Notes under the pieces: generated by a model
Database searches by the model: none
The model's input: the letters and a program-made list of their open reading frames with translations, nothing else
Told to the model about the DNA's origin: nothing
Shown: positions 20,166-28,187 of the stretch, piece after piece
How positions within the stretch are numbered: the first letter of the stretch is position 1
Layout: every line of letters starts with the position of its first letter
Assembly: GCA_900208305.1 (NCBI GenBank)
Contig: OAPG01000002.1
Location: 1,612,001-1,676,000 of the forward strand
Direction: 5' to 3'
From: Melanopsichium pennsylvanicum
Taxonomy: Eukaryota > Basidiomycota > Ustilaginomycetes > Ustilaginales
Length of the DNA: 64,000 bases
Position numbers and translations under genes: made by a program

Positions 20166-20597
20166 ATGACTTCAGTCATAGCACAGATTCATATTGACAC
20201 CACGTCAATCGCACACAAAACTCTCCCTACCACTCCTATCCCCCTCAAAAATAATAACAACAGCAATAGCAACAATGTCGATCAGCTAAATCCCTCCACA
20301 GAACTTCAAATCCCTCTCGTCAACCCATCAAAAACCCCAAACAAATCAGACCAACTCGCTTCCCTCGCCCATTCCATCGATGCTACCAGAAACAACTTAA
20401 ACAGCCTTCTCACCACTTGGAAAGACTGGGCTGGCAAAGAACAAAGTACATCCTCAAAATCACAAACCCACAATAACAAATCTACTGCAACACCACACCT
20501 TAATGACAACAACAACAACAATAACAACAACAACGACGACGACGAAGATGATGACGACCAAGATGATGACGACCAAGATGATGACGACCAAGAATGA
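20166..20597 (+). CDS. Small acidic-tail protein, possible GON7-like KEOPS subunit
   Basis: This 143-residue protein has an N-terminal part of about 85 residues with low complexity (Asn/Ser-rich near 30-45), a single amphipathic helix around 75-105 (QLASLAHSIDATRNNLNSLL, then TTWKDWAGKE), and an Asn run followed by an Asp-rich tail (DDDEDDDDQDDDDQ). A short protein with one helix and an acidic disordered tail is the layout of GON7, the small subunit of the KEOPS/EKC complex that makes t6A in tRNA. I infer this from architecture only, so the symbol is withheld. The tail is encoded by a 15-bp tandem repeat whose irregular fourth copy supplies the TGA stop. It could also be a lineage-specific protein. 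Confidence 0.55.
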   Translation: MTSVIAQIHIDTTSIAHKTLPTTPIPLKNNNNSNSNNVDQLNPSTELQIPLVNPSKTPNKSDQLASLAHSIDATRNNLNSLLTTWKDWAGKEQSTSSKSQTHNNKSTATPHLNDNNNNNNNNNDDDEDDDDQDDDDQDDDDQE

Positions 20598-20607
20598 TGA
20601 CGACCAA
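20547..20607 (+). repeat. 15-bp minisatellite running through a stop codon
   Basis: Three perfect copies of GATGATGACGACCAA (20547-20561, 20562-20576, 20577-20591) are followed by a 16-bp copy with one extra A (20592-20607). The extra base creates GAA-TGA, the stop of the overlapping small acidic protein. Confidence 0.95.
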
Positions 20608-20802
20608 GAATGAGATCAGAACCTTTTCAATGCTTTTATCTCCTCTGCACACATATGCACACAACGCAAGAAGAAGGACGAAGAACAACATGATTTGTGC
20701 GAAAAAATGACAAGGGAAACTAGCTACAATACACATGGTTTACAACCAGGTCGGAAAAAGGCACGAACCACACGGGTATCGGAAAGCAGCACTTCATCAC
20801 CT

Positions 20803-22938
20803 TCAAGCGGCAGTAGCACTGGCTGGCTCAGCAGAAGTCGCAGTCGCAGTCGCAGTCGCAGTCGCAGTAGAAGGTGCAGTAGAAGGTGCAGGTGCAGGTG
20901 CAGGTGCAGGTGCAGGTGCACTTGCACTTTCATCATCACCGCTCAGAGCTGGATCAATCGCAGCAGCATCAATAGGAGGAGCTGACTCAGGTGCGGATTC
21001 AGCCTGCGCCTGCGCCTGCGTCTGCGATTCGGTCTGTGTTGGAGTCTCTCCACCACCAACAGCGGCAGAGGTCTCAGCCTCTTCAGCTGCCCGAATCGCG
21101 TCGTCGGCCGCGTTCGAACGCTCATCCTCACCCTCATCATCAATCTCCTTCTTGGTCCTCCTGGTTCGGATGGTCCTAATGATCTTGTTCAGCGTCTCTT
21201 GCCAACCACCGGTCCATGCTTCAGGGAGGTATCGCGATTTGATCTGGTCAAACTGCTGCTTCAACGTCTCCTCGGGCCATTGCCATGAGTCGAACGACAG
21301 CTCGGTCCAGCGCGCGGTAGCCTCGGTGAACGTGTCTTGGAAATTGAGTCGTTGGAGCAAGATCAGATCATCCTCACCCGGAATCCAGACGCTGTTGTCG
21401 AGCTCAGCTCGGGTGGGATGACGGTTGGCACCACGCACAGCTTGCTGCGATGCTTCGCCATCTTTGTCGTCACCGGTGGTACCGTATTCTCGACGAGGGA
21501 AGCTTCCGCTGCGGTCCACACGCGAACGAATGTTGGAGAAAAGGTTCGAGTAAACCTTGAAGCTTCGCTTGTTGCCCATCATGTTTGCAATGGCCTTCCA
21601 CGAAATGATCTCGCCGGGGTGCTCCTCCTTGTACTTTTCGAGTGCGGCAAGCACGGCCTTGTCCTCTGATGCTGTCCAGGTTGGTCCATCGGCCATCTCG
21701 GCCTTGACCTGGAGCTTGATGAAGCGAGAAAGAACGTCCTGGTTGAGACGTCCAAGACGCTTGGCGACCGAGGCGGCGTCCTCGCGATGAATACCCATAC
21801 GTTGACGAATCTCATGATCTTCGGCCAGAGTGTAGCGACCCTGCCTTCGGAACTGCGACTTGTTGGTCCTGACATGCAATCGCACGGCGATGTTGGGTCG
21901 GCCTTCGAGACGACCGGCCAGATCCTTCCAGAGCTCCGTGTACATCCTCTCCCATCCCCTGTCTCGGTAGTTGTAGAGCAACTCTTGGAAGTCGTCCTCG
22001 GAAAGACGCTTGAGCTTCATAAACTCGGCAATACCGTTCTTGATCGTGTCTTGCTCATCCTTGGTGAATCGGCCCTTCTTGTAATTGAGACCGATGGTGC
22101 GTTCGAGCTTGGCGAGCATGTCCGAAGAGTAGACACGTTCGACGAGAAGCTCGCGCTCCGGCAAACCACGAAGCTCCTCGATGACGGCCTCTTCAGACAT
22201 CTTCGGGCGGCGGCCACGTCGCTCGCCGCCCTCGCCAGCATCGCGCTTGGGCTTCTTGGCCGAAGGAGGGGCCGAAGCATCCTTCTTCGGGCGTCCGCGC
22301 TTACGCTTCACCGGTTCGCCCGTCATAGCAACGTCAGAGGTAGTGGATGCGCCTGCGGTGGCAGAGGCAGTGGCAGCGGGGTTGGCTTGGGCAGTGGCAG
22401 GAACAGAAACAGGAGCAGCGGCGGCCGCAGCCATCTCGGTAGGCTGAGTAGCGGCCGGGAGAGCTTGAGACGCGTTAGTCGTCGGCTGCTCGGGAGCGGA
22501 AGGAGCATCGATAGCGGTAGCCTCGGCAGCTGCAAGACCGGTGGGCGCTGCTTCGGCCGAAGTGCCGTCGAGGGATGGGTCGATGATGGGAAGGCGCGTG
22601 GCCGATGCGACGGCGGATACAGCTTGGGCGGCGGAGGCAGCTGCGACGGTAGCAGCGTCCTTTTCGGCTTGTTCGCGCTCTAGACGCTCGCGCTCCTTGC
22701 GCTCCTTCTTCTCGCGCTCCTTGCGCTGCTTCTTCTCGCGCTTGCGTTGCTTGCGGGCGGCTTCAGACTCTCCGGCGTTGGCATCCACATCATCGCTCAT
22801 AGCAGCGACACCATCCGCGCCAGCCTCTTTCGCCTTCTCGTCTTTCTTTTTTTCCTTGTTGGACTTTTCGACGGTAGCAGCGGGTGCCGGGTCAGTGGAT
22901 GCAGCCGTGACGGGCTGGGAAGCAGTGGGTGAGGCCAT
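20803..22938 (-). CDS. REB1: REB1/TTF1-type Myb DNA-binding protein
   Basis: This 711-residue nuclear protein carries Myb/SANT-like repeats of the REB1/TTF1/DMTF1 class, which bind rDNA terminators or act as general regulatory factors. The N-terminus (to about 200) is Ala/Lys-rich with a highly charged helix of KKxRKxRE type, followed by an AT-hook-like KRKRGRPKKD and a basic region. The DNA-binding part begins near 289 (GRFTKDEQDTIKNGIAEFMK) with a large insert in the first repeat (RGWERMYTELWKDLAGRLEGRP). It continues with a repeat near 416 (TWTASEDKAVLAALEKY; SWKAIANMMGNKRS) and a third near 517 (VWIPGEDDLILLQRL; TEATARWTELSF). The C-terminal tail is AP- and TA-repeat rich. The start is ATG at 22938, because the longer frame begins with TTG. 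The divergent neighbour is GRR1. Whether it terminates Pol I here is inference. Confidence 0.8.
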   Translation of the reverse strand: MASPTASQPVTAASTDPAPAATVEKSNKEKKKDEKAKEAGADGVAAMSDDVDANAGESEAARKQRKREKKQRKEREKKERKERERLEREQAEKDAATVAAASAAQAVSAVASATRLPIIDPSLDGTSAEAAPTGLAAAEATAIDAPSAPEQPTTNASQALPAATQPTEMAAAAAAPVSVPATAQANPAATASATAGASTTSDVAMTGEPVKRKRGRPKKDASAPPSAKKPKRDAGEGGERRGRRPKMSEEAVIEELRGLPERELLVERVYSSDMLAKLERTIGLNYKKGRFTKDEQDTIKNGIAEFMKLKRLSEDDFQELLYNYRDRGWERMYTELWKDLAGRLEGRPNIAVRLHVRTNKSQFRRQGRYTLAEDHEIRQRMGIHREDAASVAKRLGRLNQDVLSRFIKLQVKAEMADGPTWTASEDKAVLAALEKYKEEHPGEIISWKAIANMMGNKRSFKVYSNLFSNIRSRVDRSGSFPRREYGTTGDDKDGEASQQAVRGANRHPTRAELDNSVWIPGEDDLILLQRLNFQDTFTEATARWTELSFDSWQWPEETLKQQFDQIKSRYLPEAWTGGWQETLNKIIRTIRTRRTKKEIDDEGEDERSNAADDAIRAAEEAETSAAVGGGETPTQTESQTQAQAQAESAPESAPPIDAAAIDPALSGDDESASAPAPAPAPAPAPSTAPSTATATATATATSAEPASATAA

Positions 22939-24935
22939 CGTGTTGAACAGCTCCCGAAGTACGGACAAGTCGAGGGTGTATGCGGGTCAAGTTTGAAGTG
23001 GCGCGTCGAGTCGAACAAAAGGGCTGGCAGTGTTTGCTACGTGAGCGTGTCGTTGACAGCTAGGGCAAGGATGTAAATAAATATATGCGGACTCGGTTGG
23101 AATGCTTATTGGTGTGGAGAGCAACACCAAATGCTAACTTTGGTGGATGTGAGTACGGGTCGTGGCAGACAGGGTGGAAAGGCGGAAAAATCCAAAAACC
23201 AAGTCGTCGGAGGGAAAAGGGGCGAGTTGACGAATGTGAGGTCGAGGGTTTTATTGGATCTGGAAAGTGGGCACTGCGAGCACCGGATTTGTGAGATCCC
23301 TGAAACCTAGCACGGAGTTTTGACGACTCAGCCATGATTGACTGGCGTTCTGCCTGCTTTTGCTCTTGTTCACGAAATTGTTCGAGAGGATAGAAAATTT
23401 GGTGGGCACCGTAATTTGTGTGGATGTAACAGATTCGAGGCAATTTGGCAGTGTGAAGATTCGGCCAAGCTCAAGGAGACAATACAGTAAATTTACATTA
23501 CACCACAATAATGTTGCGTGAGACTGTTAGGGCTGGATTTGATCTCGATTTTGAAAATTTTAAAATCGACGCAAGGCGCGCGTTGCCAACGTGTTAGAAC
23601 CTTTGAAATCCCATTTTGAGAGACCGTGCGTGCTCTCGTGCTCGATTGGACTAAGGGCTCAGGCCTTAAAAAAAAGGGCTGCTGCTGATGAATGATGAAT
23701 AATGATTTCTTCCGCCAGCAACCAATGATCCGATATGGACATTTCAGACCAGTGGATGTGATCTGTCAGACAAGCTGCAAAGCTCACACTTTTCTCAAGA
23801 CAGCAATCTTGTTAGTAAGAGCAGACAAGACTCAAGCCAAAGAGTTGCTCGAAAGACGATTATGGCATAGAGTTAACATGTTTTTTTTTGCGAGAAGGAG
23901 AGGAGGTGAGCTGGTCCGTGTGCATGACGTTGAAGCGTGTCTTGATCGGGTGGCGGAATGCAGCTATTCAGCGATTGCAGCCAGCCCTTGTGGGATGCCG
24001 TGTTTTGTGTTTCTTGATGCTCCTCCTCCTCCTCCTCCTCTCATTCTTGACACTGCCATCGTTAAGCTGAGAGGTAGATTGCCGACGCATTAACCTCGTC
24101 TGATTCTCAAGAGTGAGGACGATCAAGACTGTTTGGGTATGTGGGAAAAAGCTGTCATGGTAGTCGCAAGAAGACATACTTTAAACAGTATGATGTTTGA
24201 GATGGCACCGCCAAAGTGTGTCTGACTTTATTTCTCGACTTGGCCCTCTCTGAAATCATATTAATATCGATTTCCATGATTGACAGTACAGTATACACTT
24301 GGACGCTACAAACAGTTATACCTAAGTTGAGTCGACAGCGGCGGTCGGCCTCGATTCGGACGTCAATTTGTGGAATTATTTGGGATTGGGGAATTGAAGG
24401 AATGCACACACAGTCACAGTAATATGCTGTAATTACCAGTTGGTTTAGAACACAGTAGAGCAGCTGTGTGGCTGTATGACTGTCAGGCTGTCCTGTTTGG
24501 CCTCCACCACATCACAAACGATTGCAATTCATCAACTCGCACCATCATCTCTCGATCTCGCTCATCTTCATCCATCTCTCAATATTGATTTGTCCGTCAA
24601 CGCTTGCAGTCGAGCTTCAAACACAAGCACGACATCCTCACAACACTTCCAAAAGGCTGTTACCACAATAAAATACTCGCTTCGGTCGTCATCGTCTCGT
24701 CTGTCATCTCCACCATCTGCAACGCTTCGCATAGATAACCACCACTACAAACGGCTTTTCAACAGACACTAGTTGATCCTGCTGCAAGTTCAAGTTTTCA
24801 TCAACACACTAACAACAGTATCGTCCCGGAATTCCGATTACTACAACCTCGAGTGTCGAGTGCTGATGCTCATTCACCGTGCTCAACATATCTAACAATC
24901 GCAAACACTCCGCCACATCTGGATTGCCTACCATC
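22939..24935. promoter_or_regulatory. Divergent intergenic region REB1-like / GRR1
   Basis: This 2.0 kb non-coding spacer is long for this window. It holds copy 2 of CAGTAAATTTACA (23485-23497), an ACAGTATAC word (24288-24296), a CAGTAATATGCTGTAATTACCAG quasi-palindromic area near 24418, and a pyrimidine-rich GRR1 leader (24480-24930). Open frames of 127-133 codons here show no family features and are not annotated. Confidence 0.45.
23485..23497 (+). promoter_or_regulatory. Copy 2 of motif CAGTAAATTTACA
   Basis: This is a perfect 13-bp match to the copies at 10054 and 55399. It lies in the divergent promoter interval of REB1-like and GRR1, preceded by TA (so TACAGTAAATTTACA). Confidence 0.4.
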
Positions 24936-27821
24936 ATGTCAAACACAGCAGACTCCTCTCCAAGGGGTTCTAATTCGCCCTCACCATACTCATACCAAGC
25001 GCGCAATCCCATCGATAGCATCGCTGCCTTCAGTGTCCGTCCATCCTCTCGCAGAAATCTCATCGATACAGAAATGCAAGATCGCTCCGAATCGCCACCA
25101 CAGTTTGCTTCGCGCAACCGTACATCCGTGCCTCGCGCTCCACCCTCACCATCGAGCACTTCTCAATCCGAGGATGACGGCGCAGCTCACGAAGACTTTG
25201 CGGACCTCGCCTCCATCGAAGACACAGACACCAAGCCCAGAGTCGAACGCTCGTTTGACCCGGCAGCTGTAAAGCTCAGTCGGCGCGGTACTCTCATACC
25301 CGGCTCCCCAACATCATCCAATGGCACCTGGATTCTTCAAGATACGCCGTTGAGTACCGCTTCCAACCTTCCGCACGAAATTCTGCTACACATTTTCAAG
25401 TACCTCGTCCTCCACCCGCCGGATTTGCTCTCTTGCTTGCTGGTTTGCAAATCATGGTGCTTGAACGGTGTCGAACTGCTTTGGCATCGTCCTGCACTTT
25501 TCAAGATCTCATCACTATTCAAGCTGGTTGGAGTCATTCGCAAGCCAGAACAGCTATTCCCGTACGCAAATTTCGTGCGCAGGCTCAATTTCACGCTACT
25601 TGCCAACCAGCTCGAAGATCAGCTCTTCCTCATGATGTCTGCCTGCACCAGGCTCGAGCGACTGACTCTCGCAGGATGCTTCAACATCACCGATGCCACG
25701 CTCGTCAAAGTGTTCCAGAATACGCCCCAACTGGTGGCAATCGACCTCACCGATGTGGCCGACATCTCGGATGCGACACTCCTCACACTCGCAGCTAATT
25801 GTCCCAAGGCGCAAGGCATCAACTTGACTGGTTGTAAAAAGATCACATCAACGGGCGTTGCGGAGCTGGCGCGAAGCTGCCGCCTGTTGAGGAGAGTCAA
25901 GCTCTGCGGGTGCGACAATGTTGACGACGAAGCGCTGCTAGCCTTGACAGAGCACTGCCCGGCACTGTTGGAAGTCGACCTCATCCACTGTCCCAAGATC
26001 TCCGATAAGTCAGTTCGCGAGATCTGGACCAGGAGCTTCCAGATGCGCGAACTCCGCCTCGCTCACTGCACCGATCTCACCGACAATGCTTTCCCCTCTG
26101 CCCGTGGCACCACGGGAGTCCCCATGCTCGGCACCTCCCACTCCAACACTGTCTCCCGCAATGGCATCACCTTTGTCCATTCCTCCGCTCCAACTTCCCG
26201 CGGCACCTCACCTGGGCGCAACACCACACTTGGAGCTCGCGATGCTGGTCTATCCCGCTCCCTTTCCATCCCCTCGGAAATTGGCCACAGTAGGTTGTTC
26301 GACCATCTCCGCATCCTCGACCTCACCTCGTGCACCTCGATTTCGGACGACGCAGTGGAAGGAATTGTGGCCAACGTGCCACGTCTGAAGAACCTCGCAT
26401 TGACCAAATGCACACGTCTCACCGACGAATCGTTATACTCGATTGCGAAGCTCGGCAAAAACCTACACTACCTTCACCTGGGTCACGTATCCAACATCAC
26501 CGACCGCGCTGTCACCCACCTCGCCCGCTCGTGTACTCGGTTGAGATACATCGACGTAGCCTGCTGCCCGAACCTCACCGACCTCTCAGTCACCGAAATT
26601 GCCAACAACATGCCGAAACTTCGGCGCATTGGTCTGGTCAAGGTGATCAATCTCACCGATCAGGCCATCTATGGCCTAGTAGATCGCTACAACTCGCTCG
26701 AACGTATTCACCTTTCGTACTGCGAAAACGTGTCTGTCCCTGCCATCTTTTGCGTGCTGCAAAGGCTAGGACGCCTCACACATCTGAGTTTGACAGGCGT
26801 ACCAGCATTTAGAAGGCCGGAATTGCAGGCCATGTGCAGAGAACCGCCCAAGGACTTTAACGAGCATCAAAGGCAGGCTTTCTGTGTCTACAGTGGCAAA
26901 GGGGTGAATGAATTGAGAAAGTATTTGCAGCAGGTGTATTCGGACGAGCAACTCGCTGCTGAATTTGGACAGCTCGAGCCACGAGCGAGGACTGCATTGG
27001 GAAGTCTTGCGGAAGGTACTCACCCTCACCCCCACCCCCACCCCCAGCCTCATGCCAATGGAAATGGAAATGGGATTCATGCGCCGCAGATGAACACGAG
27101 AGCAGCTGGAGCTGGAGTACCATCTCATCCTCACCAGAGCGTACTATCACCACCACCACCATCATCCTCGTTATCATCATCATCGTATGCATCTGCAGGG
27201 AATCCTGCTGGGGTAATGGCAGCGTTAGCTCCGTCCAACGCGGTGGCCATGGGAATGGGTACACGCCGAATGCAATTGACGCCTGAAGAACAAATGTACT
27301 TTGACCAACAACGACAAATTTCGCGCTATGCAAATGCTCGACGAGCCGAGAACGATGCGACGCTGTTGAATCGGTCGAGTAGTATGGATGGGATGGGTCG
27401 TCGACGCGTGTTGATGGACGCGCAAGAGGCGAGGAATCCTGGGTTGCCATTAGTGGGTGAAGAGATTGATGCGAATGGAGAGCCGATAGTTTCGAGGCAT
27501 CAGTATCAACATCGACGAATTGGTGGTGGTGGTGGAAGTGGTAGAGGGCAGGGGGATGAGGCTATGGATGAAGAAGTGGAGGATGAAATGGAAGGAGATG
27601 GTGGTGATGATGATTTTGACGAGGTGTATGAAAATCCAGAAACTAGTCAGGAGGTGGGAATGGCACAACAAGAACTTCGAGCATCATCGTTTTCGGCTCA
27701 ATTGCAACAGCAAGAGCAACAGCAAGAGCAACAGCAAGAGCAACAGCATGGTCACAGTGGAAACGATCCAAGTGTGGATCGTCAACGATTGCGCGCTTTG
27801 AGAAATGCCAGGTTTGGTTAA
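24936..27821 (+). CDS. GRR1: F-box/leucine-rich-repeat protein GRR1
   Basis: GRR1 is the substrate receptor of an SCF ubiquitin ligase that links glucose/nutrient sensing to turnover of cyclins and other regulators. The 961-residue protein has a disordered N-terminus with SP sites. Its F-box is near residues 145-190 (LPHEILLHIFKYLVLHPPDL; LLVCKSWCLNGVELLWHRP). A long array of cysteine-containing LRRs of about 26 residues follows, roughly to residue 620 (LERLTLAGCFNITDATL; AQGINLTGCKKITSTGVAEL; and so on). One LRR spacing is interrupted by a Ser/Thr-rich insert (GTTGVPMLGTSHSNTVSRNG). After the LRRs comes YSGKGVNELRKYLQQVY, a GRR1-type motif, then a low-complexity tail with HP, Ser, Asp/Glu and QQEQ repeats. 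The ATG at 24936 is chosen; the longer frame starts with GTG. Confidence 0.93.
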   Translation: MSNTADSSPRGSNSPSPYSYQARNPIDSIAAFSVRPSSRRNLIDTEMQDRSESPPQFASRNRTSVPRAPPSPSSTSQSEDDGAAHEDFADLASIEDTDTKPRVERSFDPAAVKLSRRGTLIPGSPTSSNGTWILQDTPLSTASNLPHEILLHIFKYLVLHPPDLLSCLLVCKSWCLNGVELLWHRPALFKISSLFKLVGVIRKPEQLFPYANFVRRLNFTLLANQLEDQLFLMMSACTRLERLTLAGCFNITDATLVKVFQNTPQLVAIDLTDVADISDATLLTLAANCPKAQGINLTGCKKITSTGVAELARSCRLLRRVKLCGCDNVDDEALLALTEHCPALLEVDLIHCPKISDKSVREIWTRSFQMRELRLAHCTDLTDNAFPSARGTTGVPMLGTSHSNTVSRNGITFVHSSAPTSRGTSPGRNTTLGARDAGLSRSLSIPSEIGHSRLFDHLRILDLTSCTSISDDAVEGIVANVPRLKNLALTKCTRLTDESLYSIAKLGKNLHYLHLGHVSNITDRAVTHLARSCTRLRYIDVACCPNLTDLSVTEIANNMPKLRRIGLVKVINLTDQAIYGLVDRYNSLERIHLSYCENVSVPAIFCVLQRLGRLTHLSLTGVPAFRRPELQAMCREPPKDFNEHQRQAFCVYSGKGVNELRKYLQQVYSDEQLAAEFGQLEPRARTALGSLAEGTHPHPHPHPQPHANGNGNGIHAPQMNTRAAGAGVPSHPHQSVLSPPPPSSSLSSSSYASAGNPAGVMAALAPSNAVAMGMGTRRMQLTPEEQMYFDQQRQISRYANARRAENDATLLNRSSSMDGMGRRRVLMDAQEARNPGLPLVGEEIDANGEPIVSRHQYQHRRIGGGGGSGRGQGDEAMDEEVEDEMEGDGGDDDFDEVYENPETSQEVGMAQQELRASSFSAQLQQQEQQQEQQQEQQHGHSGNDPSVDRQRLRALRNARFG

Positions 27822-28187
27822 AAACAATAATAGTAATTAAAAAGCATCTTCCCCCTCATCCCCAAATCATTTCAATTCCTTTCCTTTCCTTTTCTTTAAT
27901 CATCATGACATTTGTACTTGGTTCTCTTCCCGTTTCATATCATCACAGTCTCTCTCTTCTTTCTTGTTGGTTTTTGTTTTGCAAGCAATTCATAACGTAG
28001 CATTCATTTCAAAAAAAAAAAAAAAAACGTTCCACCATCTATGTGCTCATCGAAGCCTCTCCCACACACTTACACGTCCGGAGTGATTGGGAAGGGGAAC
28101 AAATAAATATGCGAATGACATTTGGGACATGGTGCTGAGAAAGTTTCCCTTTTTTCTCTTTTGCTTCTTCTTCTGTAATTACAACAA
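27822..28187. other. Convergent intergenic region GRR1 / SNF4
   Basis: This is the shared 3' flank of two convergent genes, with an A run at about 28010-28026 and pyrimidine-rich stretches. Nothing else is seen. Confidence 0.35.

Noticed and set aside
21787..22683. 298-codon frame antisense to the REB1-like gene
   Set aside because: It mirrors the low-complexity Ala/Lys region; the composition is artefactual.
23060..23443. 127-codon frame in the REB1/GRR1 spacer
   Set aside because: Mixed composition, no domain, no splice partner found.
23692..24093. 133-codon frame in the REB1/GRR1 spacer
   Set aside because: It has a proline run from a CTC repeat and no recognisable motif or homologue pattern; kept as non-coding.
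24879..24935. 19-codon N-terminal extension of GRR1
   Set aside because: The longer frame begins with GTG; the first ATG is at 24936. The same reasoning trims the REB1-like, ELYS, POF1-like, SEC28, RPA43, DDI1 and coiled-coil (58650) genes.
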